This document shows, in pieces, positions 42,817 to 54,432 of a stretch of DNA of 64,000 bases. Every line of letters begins with the position of its first letter. The stretch's first letter is position 1. The translations under genes and the position numbers were made by a program. The notes under the pieces were generated by a model. That model was given only the letters and a program-made list of their open reading frames with translations. It had not been told where the DNA came from and searched no databases. This DNA comes from Perilla frutescens (lineage: Eukaryota > Streptophyta > Magnoliopsida > Lamiales > Lamiaceae), in contig BRKX01000003.1 in NCBI GenBank assembly GCA_026008535.1, positions 61,281,001-61,345,000 on the forward strand. Direction: 5' to 3'.

Positions 42817-44035
42817 GATGCATGTAATCCTGGGCACAAACACATAGATACCTCAATATGATCGGTTGGTTATAGGGAGCAGGTACGGTTACCTTACACC
42901 CTCCCCCTCAATTCCTTCTTATTATGTATGCTAAGAGCGATACAGTCGGCGACTCTTAGTTTCTATCTATCCAAGACCCAGAGAAGATAGTCATGTAGAG
43001 GGTTTGCAAGGATAGCAACATTAAATCGGAGGAACCTAATGCTAGAACATGGACACATCCTCAGTGTGCCCACCAGATCTACATATATTTCACTCTCCAA
43101 GCTTCGACGTCTGTGTTTATCACTCAGTGGCTGATCAGGGTACGGTCACCCTTACTTCCACCCCGACTTATATAAATAAAAGTTCGATTAAGAGTGACCA
43201 GCTACATATTCTTGCTAATACCATGACATCGTTCTACCCAGAATGAAGTTAGGAATTAATTGAAAGTAGATTAATAACAATAAGCCTCATGCATATTTTC
43301 TACCTCGACCTATTCACATTTGACTTGAACACGAATTACTTAACCAAATAACATACTAATAAATAAAGCAAAAGTAAATAAACAACTCATGATAAAAGGA
43401 AAACAAACTAGATTAAAATCTGGAACCAACTCCAGATTTGGGCAAAAACAAGTACATGCATCAGCCGAGGGCAAATTGTCCCCGACTGTGCAGAATATCC
43501 AGAAAGCTTAAATGCAGAAAATAAACTATATTTTATGGTTCAAAATGGTGTGTTTCTTATTGTCCTACGAAAATGAAAGCTAACTAGTATTTATAGTTGT
43601 TTGAAAAGCCACAATTCGGCCCAGCCCAACCCACGTAGAGGTATGCTTTAGTTGGAGAGATCCACTTCAACCATGTTCCCTAAATTATAGGGATGTGTTG
43701 CTCCATCTCTTCTCTCTCCTTTATCTCTTCTCTTCTCTCTCCTCTAGCTAAACTTCCCCAAGCTTCGAAACTTCTGTGCACGTGGGCCCACATCAGTTGA
43801 GAAGGATTCGTTGCTGAACTTCTATGTTAAATCCGCAACAAACTCTCAAAACTTCAGCGGTTGATCCTCTTTATGCCATCAATCAAGTTGGCACTTGGTT
43901 ATGCCCATAATGAGCCCAAATGTGTTTCTTTTCTCCCCTGTTACACTTTGTCCCTAAAAGACTCTAGACACAACTAAAAGTACTAAAAATGAGTAAAAAG
44001 ATAAACTAAAATGATGCAAAATTGAGTCTATATCA

Positions 44036-46398
44036 AGTCCTATTCTTCCTTTTAACAACTTCATTCTGCCAGGGAGTCTTTGGTGCAGAATATTCATGGT
44101 TGATTCCAAGCAATTCAAAAATATCATCAAATAGCTTGTTTTCAAACTCCTTCCCATGATCACTTCTGATTATCTTAATTGGAACACCTTTTTCCAGAGA
44201 GACTTTACAAGCTAATTTCTTAAAAGTTGTAAGAGTTTCTGTTTTGTCTCTCAAAAACTCAACCCAAGTGAACCTAGAGAAATCATCCATGCAGACAAAC
44301 ACATACCTCTTTCCTCTATAGTTTTCTATAGCCATTGGTCCCATTAGATCCATGTGAAGAAGATCTAGGACTCTGATCGAGATGATGTGTTGAGATCTGA
44401 CTTGCTTTCCTAATTGACAGGGGCCACATATTTTGTTAAGTCGACCTTGATCTTTGGAATTCCTTTTATCATATCTTTGTTGATCAGCTTCCGAAGATTC
44501 CTAAAGTGAGTATGGCCAAGCTTTTGATGCCATAGCTCAGCTTCATCCAAGGACGTTCTCTAACAAGTTATCGAACATTCAGTAGGAACATTGAATCTAT
44601 AGCAGTTGTTAGAGGATCTATTTTCTTCCATAAAGACTTCATTATCTTTCTTGTAGACCTTGTAATCATCTTTGGTGAAGATTATCGTCGTATCATCATC
44701 ACAAAGTTGACTAATGTTGATTAGATTAGCTTTCAGACCATCTACCAACATGACTTTCTTTAAGTTGGGTATTCCTTCGACATTCAAAACTCCTTTGCCC
44801 ATGACTTTACCCTTATTTCCATCTCCAAATGTGACAAAATCAGATGTGTAGGTCTTTAAATCTTTCACAACTGCACTATCATGTGTCATATGTCTTGAGC
44901 ATCTACTATCAAATTACCAAATGTTGGTACTTTCTGCTCTGAGTGATGTGTGGGCTATCATGCTCACATGCTGCTTCTTAACTACCCATTACTTCTTGGG
45001 TAAGTGTTGTTCCTTTTTTCTGTTCTGACATTATACTGCAGCGTTTTCTTTAGCAGGAACAAACTTTCTCCTCATTCTTTTAAGATCTCTGAAATAATCT
45101 TTACAATGAGGTCTGATGTGGCCTGCAACCTCATAATAGTGGTAGACGATCTTCATTTTATCTGATGTGTTGTGAAAATCAATGTTGGAATTATTTTTGT
45201 TGAAGATCTTCATGTGAGATACATTTGGAAGATGAACGTTCTTTACAACGTTTAGAATATTCTTCCTGACTTCTTCTTTTCTCTCAGGTTCGTCTTTTGC
45301 TTTGACAAACTTGATCTCTCCTGAGTTTTGTCCATAATACCTAAGACCATGTCAAACCTTTATGGTCTATCTTGAGTTCAGATTCTCATCCAGATTCTTA
45401 GTACCATTGTTGAGCACGCTTATGTTTCTTATAAATTCCTTGAGATCTTCATTGTATTGCTCGAGCTCTTTTTTCTGTTCATGGATCTTTTCTTATAGAG
45501 CTACTTCCTTAATGATCAGTTCACTATTTTCTTAACTGATCTTTTGATTTTGTTCAACAAGTTGTTTGTTGATCTCTCCAATCTATAGACATTTGTTGAA
45601 CATCTTTTGATAGGTGTTCTCAACATCTGAGTCACTGATATCATCATCATCATCTGATTCTTGGTTGATTGCAAAAGGATTAGTATAAGATGCTTGATTT
45701 TCTTTGGTTGTAAAGGCATTGGTTTCATCTTTTGAGTCTGATTCACTGGGGCTTAATCCTTCATCACTCTTTAAAGTGTTGTAGCTCTTTTTCTTCTTCA
45801 AGATCCAGCCTCATGCTTCTGATATCTTTAGCTTCTTCTATGGTAGCAACTTTGTAGGTAAATTTTTTTGGTAGGGACCTCAAGATTTTCCTTACCAACT
45901 TTTCATCTGACATGACTTCTCCTAATGTAAAACTTTCATTAGAAATACTTCTCAATCGAGCATTAAACTCACCAATTGTTTCAGAGTCTACCATTCTCAA
46001 ATTATCAAATTTGGAGCTAATATTCTGAAGTCTTGAAAGTCTGATAGTGTTGGTTCCTTCAAAGGTTGTCTCCAGTACATCTCATGCAGCTTTAGCAGTC
46101 TCACAAGTTGAGATCAGACTGAATGACTCCAAATCCACAGTGGAGAATATGGAATTGAGAGCTTTGGAGTTAGCATTGAACCACATCTTTTGTGGTTCAG
46201 TCCAGTCTTTCTCTTGAATGGGAGTATAATTGTCATCCTTGGCAATTGTGGGTTGAGTCCATCCTTTAGTAACACTCTTCCATGCTTGATCATCGATGGA
46301 CCTGAGAAAAGCACGCATCATTGCTTTCCAGTAGGGATATTTGTTGTCTTTTAAAATAGGTGGCCTGACAGTGGAAGCTCTTTCTTTAATGGAACTCA
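44036..46398 (-). pseudogene. pol: Copia relic D: gag, protease and N-terminal integrase
   Basis: Reading down the minus strand: Gag from ATG 46398 (MSSIKERASTVRPPILKDN) with the UBN2-type core to about 45764; a decayed knuckle (YHYYEVAGHIRPHC, with two Cys now Tyr) near 45130; the protease region DSRCSRHMTHD near 44895 (the usual DSG is DSR); GLKANLINISQLCDD; and the integrase core MDLMGPMAIENYRGKRYVF, IRSDHGKEF and NEVVKRKNRT, where the catalytic Glu is Lys. There are many stops and shifts. It is a SIRE-like copia, older than its inserts. Confidence 0.82.
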
Positions 46399-46471
46399 TG
46401 GCTTTAAAATGAAATACTTCACACAGAGATGTACTTCCATTGATCTTTTTATTTTGAATGCAAAATGACTT

Positions 46472-46484
46472 GCTCTGGTGCCAA
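46472..46484 (-). promoter_or_regulatory. Copia relic D primer-binding site
   Basis: The minus strand reads ttggcaccagagc, a variant of the initiator tRNA-Met complement, directly after the LTR end. Confidence 0.65.
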
Positions 46485-46485
46485 T

Positions 46486-47370
46486 TGAAATTACACACCC
46501 GTCTGAAAAGTATCTGTCTACACAATGTTCACTATAAAGTTGATGAACGTTTGAAAGATGTTCAAAATAAAGTTTAAGAACATTATTGTGAACGTGAAGA
46601 CAATTACAAAAAGTAAAGCATACAGAGGTTTGGTAACCCTGTTTGATCAATCGATCTACATCAGCAGGACTTGTCAAGTCCGTGGAAAATAATTCACTAC
46701 TCTGGTATTACGTTTACTAAGTATTTTACACACAACTGACCTCCCGCCACTCGCTACCCTTTCTATCCGTACACCCTCTTTCGTTGAATTGAATTATGAG
46801 ATATCCTCGCAACCTAGATGTCTAATCTATCTAGTTCCTATAGGAAATCTCTTCCGAGACTCTTTTTGATAGTGTATAAACAAGTGTATTTCAATACATG
46901 ATGACTAAAACACTAATCTGTAGTCTAAGACACAACCGTAACTAAGTGACTGAAAACCGTTAGAGCTCTTGAACAATACTTGTGCAGTGCTTCTGTTTGA
47001 TGTGTTCTCTGTACTCCTAACAAATCTGTATCCCAGGCTATTTATAGATGAACAAGGATAGCCTAAACATGGGAACAGATGGCCTAATTTGATTCAGAAA
47101 CATACAAGGAAATTTTCCTTGTTTGGAACTGAGATCCAGTTCGATCCATGTTAGGATTTCTTCCAGCTTTAGAAATATGCCTTTGACGTCAGTCTTGATC
47201 TCTTTAGTTGAATATGGCAGCTTTTAGATATATCTCTGAATCTTCCCTTAGTTGTAAACCTTGAACTGCTCCATCGATCTTGGAAGAATAATCTGGATAA
47301 AGGACCAGGATACACGAATAACCATAATCATAAAGATTTAAAAAGAATCACAAAGATCTAAGATATAACA
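46486..47370 (-). repeat. Copia relic D 5' LTR (about 885 bp)
   Basis: On the minus strand it begins tgttatatcttagatctttg and ends gtgtaatttca. A TATA box in the same orientation (ctataaatag) lies at 47047-47038. The partner LTR is missing, so the right border rests on the TG/CA ends and PBS position only. Confidence 0.7.
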
Positions 47371-48081
47371 TAGAAAATCCTAGGTTTAAGGGTTAAAGGG
47401 CTATACTAGTGTAGATATCCCATGGTTGGGGTTTTGGACTTACCTCACCATTTAAATACCAAAGGCGGTCGGACGGAGCCGAAGGGCAACGAAGGGTGCC
47501 CTGATAAGATTCCATCGTAGCTTTGACACAACTGTATGGTATCTCATCTCGTCATCAATTCACCACTTATTTCTCGTAGCCTTATAGTCGGTGCCATGCA
47601 TCCCTCAAGAGACAGAATCAAGGAGTCAAGAGAGATGGCTTAGGATAACCTGAACACTGATGGCTCCTCCAAACAATGACCAAACACACAACAGACCAAG
47701 AGGTAGAAAAGTGCGCGATTTATCCCCACACCGGTAACACCACTCTAAACATAAATCCATGACTAACTCGCCACTTAAGCTGAGGTTACTCGCACGAAGA
47801 GACCCGAAGAAGAATCTAGATGAACTAGGACAGCCGAGAGAATATGAGCACATAGCTTGTTCTAGAGTTTGAGAGAAGAGTAGAGAAAAAGAGAGAGCAA
47901 TGTAAGAGATGATAAATACTGAAGTCGGGGGGCTTCATTTAAAGAAGTCAAGAAGATGAATGGATCACATTGGGAAGCATCAATGGATCACCAAGATAAG
48001 TAGGTATTGAGTCAGGAATTGGGCCACACGAAATGGGCCAATATCCTAAAAGTGTCAATTAGCTAGCTAGATATTGTGTTC
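47371..48081. other. Unassigned sequence right of relic D
   Basis: No feature is securely recognised. It is more GC-balanced than its surroundings. On the minus strand a GTAAGT donor-like site (near 47450) follows an ATG (atggtgag), so a lost first exon is conceivable. A short ORF at 47626-47853 has no recognisable domain. 48073-48081 is the left copy of the MITE target duplication. Confidence 0.35.
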
Positions 48082-49212
48082 GGGTGATTCTATTCACAAC
48101 CCCTGATTTTCTCTCCACAACCCCCTAATTAATTAAAATATAAATATATAATTTTTTAGATTTTTTTATCCTCACAACCCCCACTATCCTAAAACCTTAA
48201 CAATATAATTAAAATACAACCCCTAAATATATAACCCCCACTTTAAATAATACAAAGGAAACAAAAAATAAAATAAAAAATCAAACAATCCATATGAGAA
48301 AAAAAAGAACATCAAACACAAAAGGAAATAAAAAAAACTCATACAATCCATAGACAAGAGAAGAAAGAAAAACAAACTAAAGATAAAGAAAGAGAAAATA
48401 GAGAACAAAAGAAAAAGGAAAATAGAAAAAAAAGAATGATAGTTATATTCCTTTAAAGAAAAAATCAAATTATAAAGCTTCTTTTATCATACACAATTGA
48501 GTCATGAGTATGATAGAGCACAAAAAGGATGGAGAATTTGATGGAGAAAATGAAAGTAATAAATATAAAGATTGTGAAGAAGAAGTCAGTGACAACGTGG
48601 CAGATAATAATTAATTTTTTCATTCAATTATCGAGTGTTCCTGATACAGGGCGAAGAAGTTGATTATCGAGGTGTACTTCATGGTGATGTCTCAGTTTTG
48701 ATTGGTTTCAATTTCTCTGGATCAATTCCAGGTCTCCTGCAAGTTTTTTTTATTATGTTTCTTAGATAATATCATATAGTTAGAAACATTTTAGATTTTC
48801 TCTGTTCCTCTATCCTTCGGATATCACATCTTCTTTATTCTTTTCTTCCCCTAGCCCGAATGATTTTGCCTCTGCTATTTTAATTCTTAAAATATGTATC
48901 CTCTTTTGTCATGTAGGCTATGAATTGAGGGTTGTATTTTAAGTTGGTAGATTTTTTAAAGTAGTGGTGGCTATAAATAGAGGTTATAATTTATTTTATT
49001 TTATTATAGATTTTAAATAGTGGGGGTAATATATTGGGGGTTGTATTTTATTTTGCTATACTTTAAATTAGTTGGGGTTGTATTCTATTTTGCTATATTT
49101 TTAAATTAGTTGGAGGTTGTAGGGGTAAAAAGATCTAAACAATATATATTGATATTTTAATTAATTTAGGGGGTTGTAAAGAGTAAAATGGAGGTTGTGA
49201 ATAGAATTATCC
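48082..49212. mobile_element. Mutator-like MITE, 1131 bp, 9-bp TSD
   Basis: Terminal inverted repeats begin gggtgattctattcacaacc (left) and ggataattctattcacaacc (right, complement), and extend imperfectly for about 130 bases or more with cacaaccccc-type blocks. The 9-bp duplication attgtgttc at 48073-48081 and 49213-49221 is exact. Long TIRs plus a 9-bp TSD identify the Mutator superfamily. There is no transposase. The interior (about 48490-48750) has a less AT-rich patch that could be captured DNA. Confidence 0.85.
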
Positions 49213-49221
49213 ATTGTGTTC

Positions 49222-52090
49222 ACTTTGAGCTTAAATATGTTGAACTTTTAAAAAAGGCGGTGGCATATTGGTAAATAAATTGAATTTCAAAACTCAAAAG
49301 TGGGGGGGTTAATTTCTTTCCATCAAAATATAGATGATGTTGTCATCATATTTGTACAACTATTGTAGAAACTTTAAGCAATCATAACTTGCTCGTTTTT
49401 AATCAGATTTACACAAATTATTTATCAAATTAAAGCTCTTTTTGTACTCTTTCATTTAAGATCCATATTGCATATGTTTATTTGAAAAAATAGATTAAAA
49501 ATACAAAAATCAATTTTCAGGCATACTTTTCATACAAAACAGCCCCAGATTTATATTAGCATAACGTATATAATATTTTATCATGACCTATATAGTATTT
49601 TAGCATGACCAACTATAATTCACATAATTGCGTTTATGATATTTTAGCATGAAACTACTCGCATAATAACATGATATATATATATATGACATTTGAGCAT
49701 AATTCGTAACTCATATCAGCATTATGTTCATGACTTGCTTATTTTAATCAAATTTATGCGAATTATATATCAAATTAAAGATATTCTTATTAGATTGGGG
49801 TGAACTCATTTTGAGGTATATTATAAAATTCTCATTTTAGCATGTTGTGTAATACATTTTAGCGTGTGATATTATGAATATTTTTCTAACAGTTTTATAT
49901 AAACACCTACACCTATATAGATACTACAGAATGAAAAACACAAGTTGATGATAAAGAAGAACAAGGAATGAGAAAGTGAAGCAACGAAAGAGATGGCTGA
50001 CAACTAAGAAAGAAAATGAGAGAATATTTCTCGAAACGAGATAAAGTTTATGAGAGCAAAATATATGCTGCAATTCTAAGTGCAGACAGTAACATACAAA
50101 GTGAAAGGAACGAAGCTGAGGAAAACCTAAACTACAGGCTCTCATGTGAAGATGGTCCAATTAATGTTGAAGTGTTTGTTATGTCAAAGTGATTTATATT
50201 GTTAATGAAATTTCTACAAGTACTATTAGTTTCAAGACATATTTCTTATGAATATTAGTTTTAGACATTTGTTAATATTTGGAAATGTCATTGTTAGTGT
50301 GAATTTTTTTTATACGAGCATGATATTGTTGTTTTATTAGCATCATACAGTATTTCATTTTAGCATTATACACTATTTCATTTTAGCATTATACTTCCGT
50401 CATTTTAGCATCATCTTCTATACACTAATAAGGACACAATAAACCTTAATCGAACTGGGATACCAAATTTAACCTCATTCTCACTTCATTTTAACCTAAT
50501 GTTATAAACAATAAACCATAATGCGATGTAATAAACTCTAATGGAAATGTCATAAACCATAATGGGAATGTGATAAAAAAAATTAGCATGCTACTTCCCT
50601 CATTTTAGTTTGATACTTACCTCATTTTAGCATGATCTACTAAACAGCAATGGAGGATCTAGAAAACCGTAATGCAAATGTAATAAACCCTACTTGGGAA
50701 TAATGAACCCTAATGGGAATGTCATAAATCCTAATTGGAATGTTATAAACCCAGCTAATTGAGCACAATGAGCCCTAATGGTAACGGGACATCAAATTTA
50801 GCCTTATTCTTCCCTCATTTTAACCTGATACATCCCTCATTTTATCGAGATACTATACACAGTAACGGGTCATGCAATAAACCCTAATTGAGAAAAATGA
50901 ACCCTAATACGAATGTAATAAACCCTAATTGAGAAGAATAAACCCTAATGGGAAGGTAAAAACCCTAATTGGGAACAATGAAGTTTAGCATGCTACATCT
51001 CTCATTTTAGCCTGATAATTTTCTAATTTTAGCATGATTTGATAAACAATAATGGGGTGATGCAATAAACCGTAATGGGAACATATTTAGCCTCATACTT
51101 ATCTGATTTTAGCATCTTATTCTAAATAGTAATTGAGATTGATAAACCTTAATATTAATGTAATATCCACAAAAGGAATGTCATAAACTCTTTGAGAAAA
51201 AATAATATATTCTTAAAATAAAATAAAATAAGCCCTAAAAATGAATATTTTATATTTTTCTTCATATTTCTTCGGATAAACAAAGTCATGTAAGATCTTG
51301 AATGAAATAGTATGAAAAAAATTATAATTTGATATATTATATGAAGAAAAACATTGTGTTTATGAATTTTTAGCATTAAATTACTCTCATATTAGCATAG
51401 TGTATAAGATATTTTAGCATGACGTTACATATCAGCATTACGTTTATATGTGGATGAAGTTATTGTTGTTTAATTGAAGACTTTCAGTTTATTGTGAAAT
51501 TTATCCAACATGTAACTCACATCAGCAGCATTTATCACACATATCAGAAATAATTTTGAATAATAATGAATATCAGCATAAGTCATGTCATTTTAGCATG
51601 TACGACTATGAACAATTGCAACATATGTCATTTTTAGCACGAACTATAATAATAACAGAATCATTGACGAAAAAATAAAAATAAATACCTAAATCAGAAT
51701 TGAATCGGACAAGATAATTAAAAAAAGATGAATACGTGAATCAACAACATTATATAAAAAAGATGAAATAAGGTAAAAATTTAATTGGGATAATTTAGAC
51801 AAAAAATAGCATTTAATCCAAAAAGAATAACAGTGTTTACAAACAAATTGAGAAATCCTAAAAATTTAAAATGTGCGTGTGAACGTCAAAAAAATAAAAT
51901 CATCAACAATTCAAAATCGTGTCTGAACTGACAACATCAAATTCAGTTTTTATAAAAATCCTCTTAACCATATATATATTTATAGGTATAATATTTTATT
52001 ATTTTAATAAATTATTAAATTATCATAATTTTTCAATTTGTATTTAGTAAATGGTTTACAAAAACAAACAGATGGAGGGAAGATGGAATA
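49222..52090. repeat. Non-coding tract of dispersed tttagcatga and aaaccctaatggg phrases
   Basis: About 2.8 kb without coding potential. The phrase cattttagcatgat and variants recur at least fifteen times in the same orientation (for example near 49600, 49650, 49830, 50370, 50620, 51020, 51410). In the middle (50440-51180) it alternates with aataaaccctaatgggaatg. The short minus-strand ORF 49924-50160 is not supported. The ends could not be defined; class unknown. Confidence 0.55.
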
Positions 52091-52100
52091 GGTGAAAATA

Positions 52101-52107
52101 GAGAGAG

Positions 52108-52146
<39 letters not shown>
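52101..52146. repeat. GA microsatellite
   Basis: An almost uninterrupted (GA)n run, interrupted by agaaa near its start. Confidence 0.9.
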
Positions 52147-52148
<2 letters not shown>

Positions 52149-52785
52149 GCACAAAAAAAAAATCGTGAGTGTCAGAGAGAAATAAATGGAGAGGAGAGAT
52201 AATCATGTTTCAAAACATAAAAATTATTGAATTACTATAATACACTTTTTTACTTAAAGTTGTAAATAATTACAAGTATGTCACCTTGTATTTGACCAAA
52301 CGTTGACTGAATTGTGGCCATTAAGATCTAAGTAATGGAGGGATTAGATGGGTTCCTAGTTCCTACATGGTGAAAGGGTTCTCATTTGAACCCTTCCCTA
52401 CAAGACTTTATATAAAATATTTATATATTTTTACCAACTATTATCCCTAATATGTGGTTGACCTTTTCTCCGATCAACATCACATGCATTATGAGAATTG
52501 CCAATAATTTAGGATTTGAATTTTAGCTAACTTACCAGTATATTTGAGGGCCACACACCATTGATTGTTCTTCAATAACAATGATTATATGATTTTTTTA
52601 ATGATAGTTAAATGGACATTTAATTGGCAATCCATTATTTGATAATTGTTATCTTATGTGGCCTCAGTAATTCAACCAATTTTTAAAATACCTGCTTAAT
52701 TATTTTTATTTTTTTATTTAAAATTTTTTGTATACTACAAAATATAAGCTTCAGTTCAATAACTGTTTCCAAAATTAGTACACAT
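52147..52785. other. AT-rich spacer before copia H
   Basis: No ORF or repeat boundary was recognised. The left end of the H LTR may lie within the last part of this stretch. Confidence 0.35.
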
Positions 52786-53159
52786 ATTAAAGAAGTTCAC
52801 GTTCCTGCCGCTTCTCCACGTATACATGCATGCCATATTCTGCTTTTCCACGTCAGCATGACAGCTAATGGATTCCATCTTTCTTCATGCAGGATTACTC
52901 CAACGTGCACAATCCACATTTGATATATTTCCTTCAATCCTGGATGTTCTTTACAAGCTTGAGGATCGTCAATGTAGGCCGTAGGATTTATTAGTTTGTT
53001 ATATAGATATTTTCTATTCATTCTCTGCATATGTATAAATATGAAGAAACACACTTCTGTAAAGTAGTTTTCGAGTGAATAAGAAAGTAGCGATTTTGGT
53101 TATTCAGATATTTTGTTCGAATCTAGCTTACAAAATGATTGAAATCAATAATTTTAACA
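52786..53159 (+). repeat. Copia H 5' LTR (left end uncertain)
   Basis: The right end is set by attttaaca followed by the primer-binding site. A TATA-like site (tgtataaatatg) lies at about 53032-53043. The left end is a guess because no partner LTR is in the window. The minus-strand ORF within it is incidental. Confidence 0.45.
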
Positions 53160-53173
53160 TGGTATCAAGAGCC
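53160..53173 (+). promoter_or_regulatory. Copia H primer-binding site
   Basis: tggtatcaagagcc is the plant copia-type initiator tRNA-Met complement with one extra A. Confidence 0.85.
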
Positions 53174-53309
53174 TGGTTATTGGCTTGAATTGATGAGTGA
53201 AAATCTGATCTACCAATTGAAATTTGACTGAAGATCTGCCTTACCAATTAAATTTTGATAAAACTTCAAAATTTAAAATTTTCGATTATCTTTGAAATCA
53301 AGCTACGAT

Positions 53310-54432
53310 GCCGAAACAGAACCGACACATGCCATGGAATAAGCTTTTTCCTAAATAGAGGGGCTATCATGCTGAAGCTACTATTGAAGAGCATCGAGGA
53401 GAAAGCAGCCGATCTATGAATCATTCAGCTGAGACAGTGAATGATCGGATTCAAATGCGTGAGGATAGAGGAAAGAAAATAGCATCATATAGATTTTAGA
53501 GCAACAATGTGCTTTCACTTGAGCCAAAATGACCATCCTGGTATGATCTTAACAACCGATCTATTGACTGGTAAAAACTTCTATAGCTGTTGTAGATCCA
53601 TTAAGAGTGGTCTAGCTGCTAGGAATAAACTTTAGTTTATTGATGGCACTTTAGTAGAGCCAGACAGTTCATTGGTAGATTACAAGTAGTGGCTTAAGAT
53701 GGATTATGTAGTTTTTTCATGGATCGTGAATTCAATTTCGAAGGAATTAAGTAGAGGTTTCAACATTTAGACACCTCAAAGTTGTTGTGGGATGAATTAC
53801 ATAGGCGATTTGGATGATCAAATGGTCCTAAGATATATAAACTGAGATGTGAGTTGGCCACATACTCATAAGGAAATCAATCTGTTATGATGTATTTTCA
53901 CAATCTGCAAACCTTGTGGAATGAACTTCATTTGTTAGTACCATGTCACATGTGCACTTGTGGTGTAGCTGATCTAAATAAACACAATGAGGAGAGTGAA
54001 CGCCTCATGCAATTTTTGATGAAATTAAACGATATTTATGAAGCTATTCGGAATCAAATTTTGATCCTCGATCCTTTAACGACTGTGAGCCAAGCATATT
54101 CTATGGTGTTGCAAGTTGAAGATCATAAAGAAGTTTCATCTTTTTATCCAGAGCTTAGTGATCAGACAACTATGTATTCTAATAGTAGGAAGTTTGGTGA
54201 AAAAAATGATAATTTCAGAAGGCGATTTACAAAAAAAGAAAAGTAAAAATTAAAATGCACTCATCGTGGGAGATCTAGGCATGAGAAGAGGAATTGCTTT
54301 GAAATTATCGGATATCCGAAGTGGTTTAAGGATTTTATGTAAGATAAAGGCAAAACTAGAGCCAATTACCTTGAGGAAGATGATTGTAGCAATATTAAGG
54401 ATGAGTCTCAGACTCAAGAAGGAAATTCCGGT
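53310..54432 (+). pseudogene. gag: Copia H gag
   Basis: A decayed Gag with many stops before 53887. The open part (53887-54246) reads VMMYFHNLQTLWNELHLLVP, LMQFLMKLNDIYEAIRNQIL and YSMVLQVEDHKE, typical of copia Gag. The zinc knuckle is degenerate (CTHRGRSRHEKRNCFEIIGY) after the stop at 54244. It belongs to a different copia lineage from B and D. Confidence 0.75.

Larger units (their letters stand above)
33759..44035 (-). mobile_element. Element E: 1.5-kb solo-LTR-like insertion, split by a CACTA element
   Basis: E is defined by the 5-bp duplication agtcc around it and by the perfect rejoining of the D integrase (KRKNRT with TLQEMARAM) when it is removed. On the minus strand it starts TGATATAGACTCAATTTTGC and ends ggtgtgtcg. 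The start fits an LTR; the end lacks the expected CA. The two parts, 33759-34041 and 42820-44035, add up to about 1.5 kb and have no coding potential. A pyrimidine-rich stretch lies at about 43700-43745. Solo LTR is the likeliest class; a non-LTR origin cannot be excluded. Confidence 0.55.

Noticed and set aside
47626..47853. Cys/Leu-rich minus-strand ORF
   Set aside because: No motif or homologous context; possibly part of an unrecognised LTR, so not called as a gene.
48223..48468. Minus-strand 81-codon ORF rich in Phe, Leu and Ser
   Set aside because: It is low-complexity A-rich DNA inside the MITE; the apparent membrane-like protein is a composition artefact.
50440..51180. Interstitial telomere array
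   Set aside because: aaaccctaat occurs only as part of a longer phrase with irregular spacing; there are no consecutive ccctaaa units.
52797..53054. Minus-strand 85-codon ORF
   Set aside because: It lies antisense in the copia H LTR and has no family resemblance.
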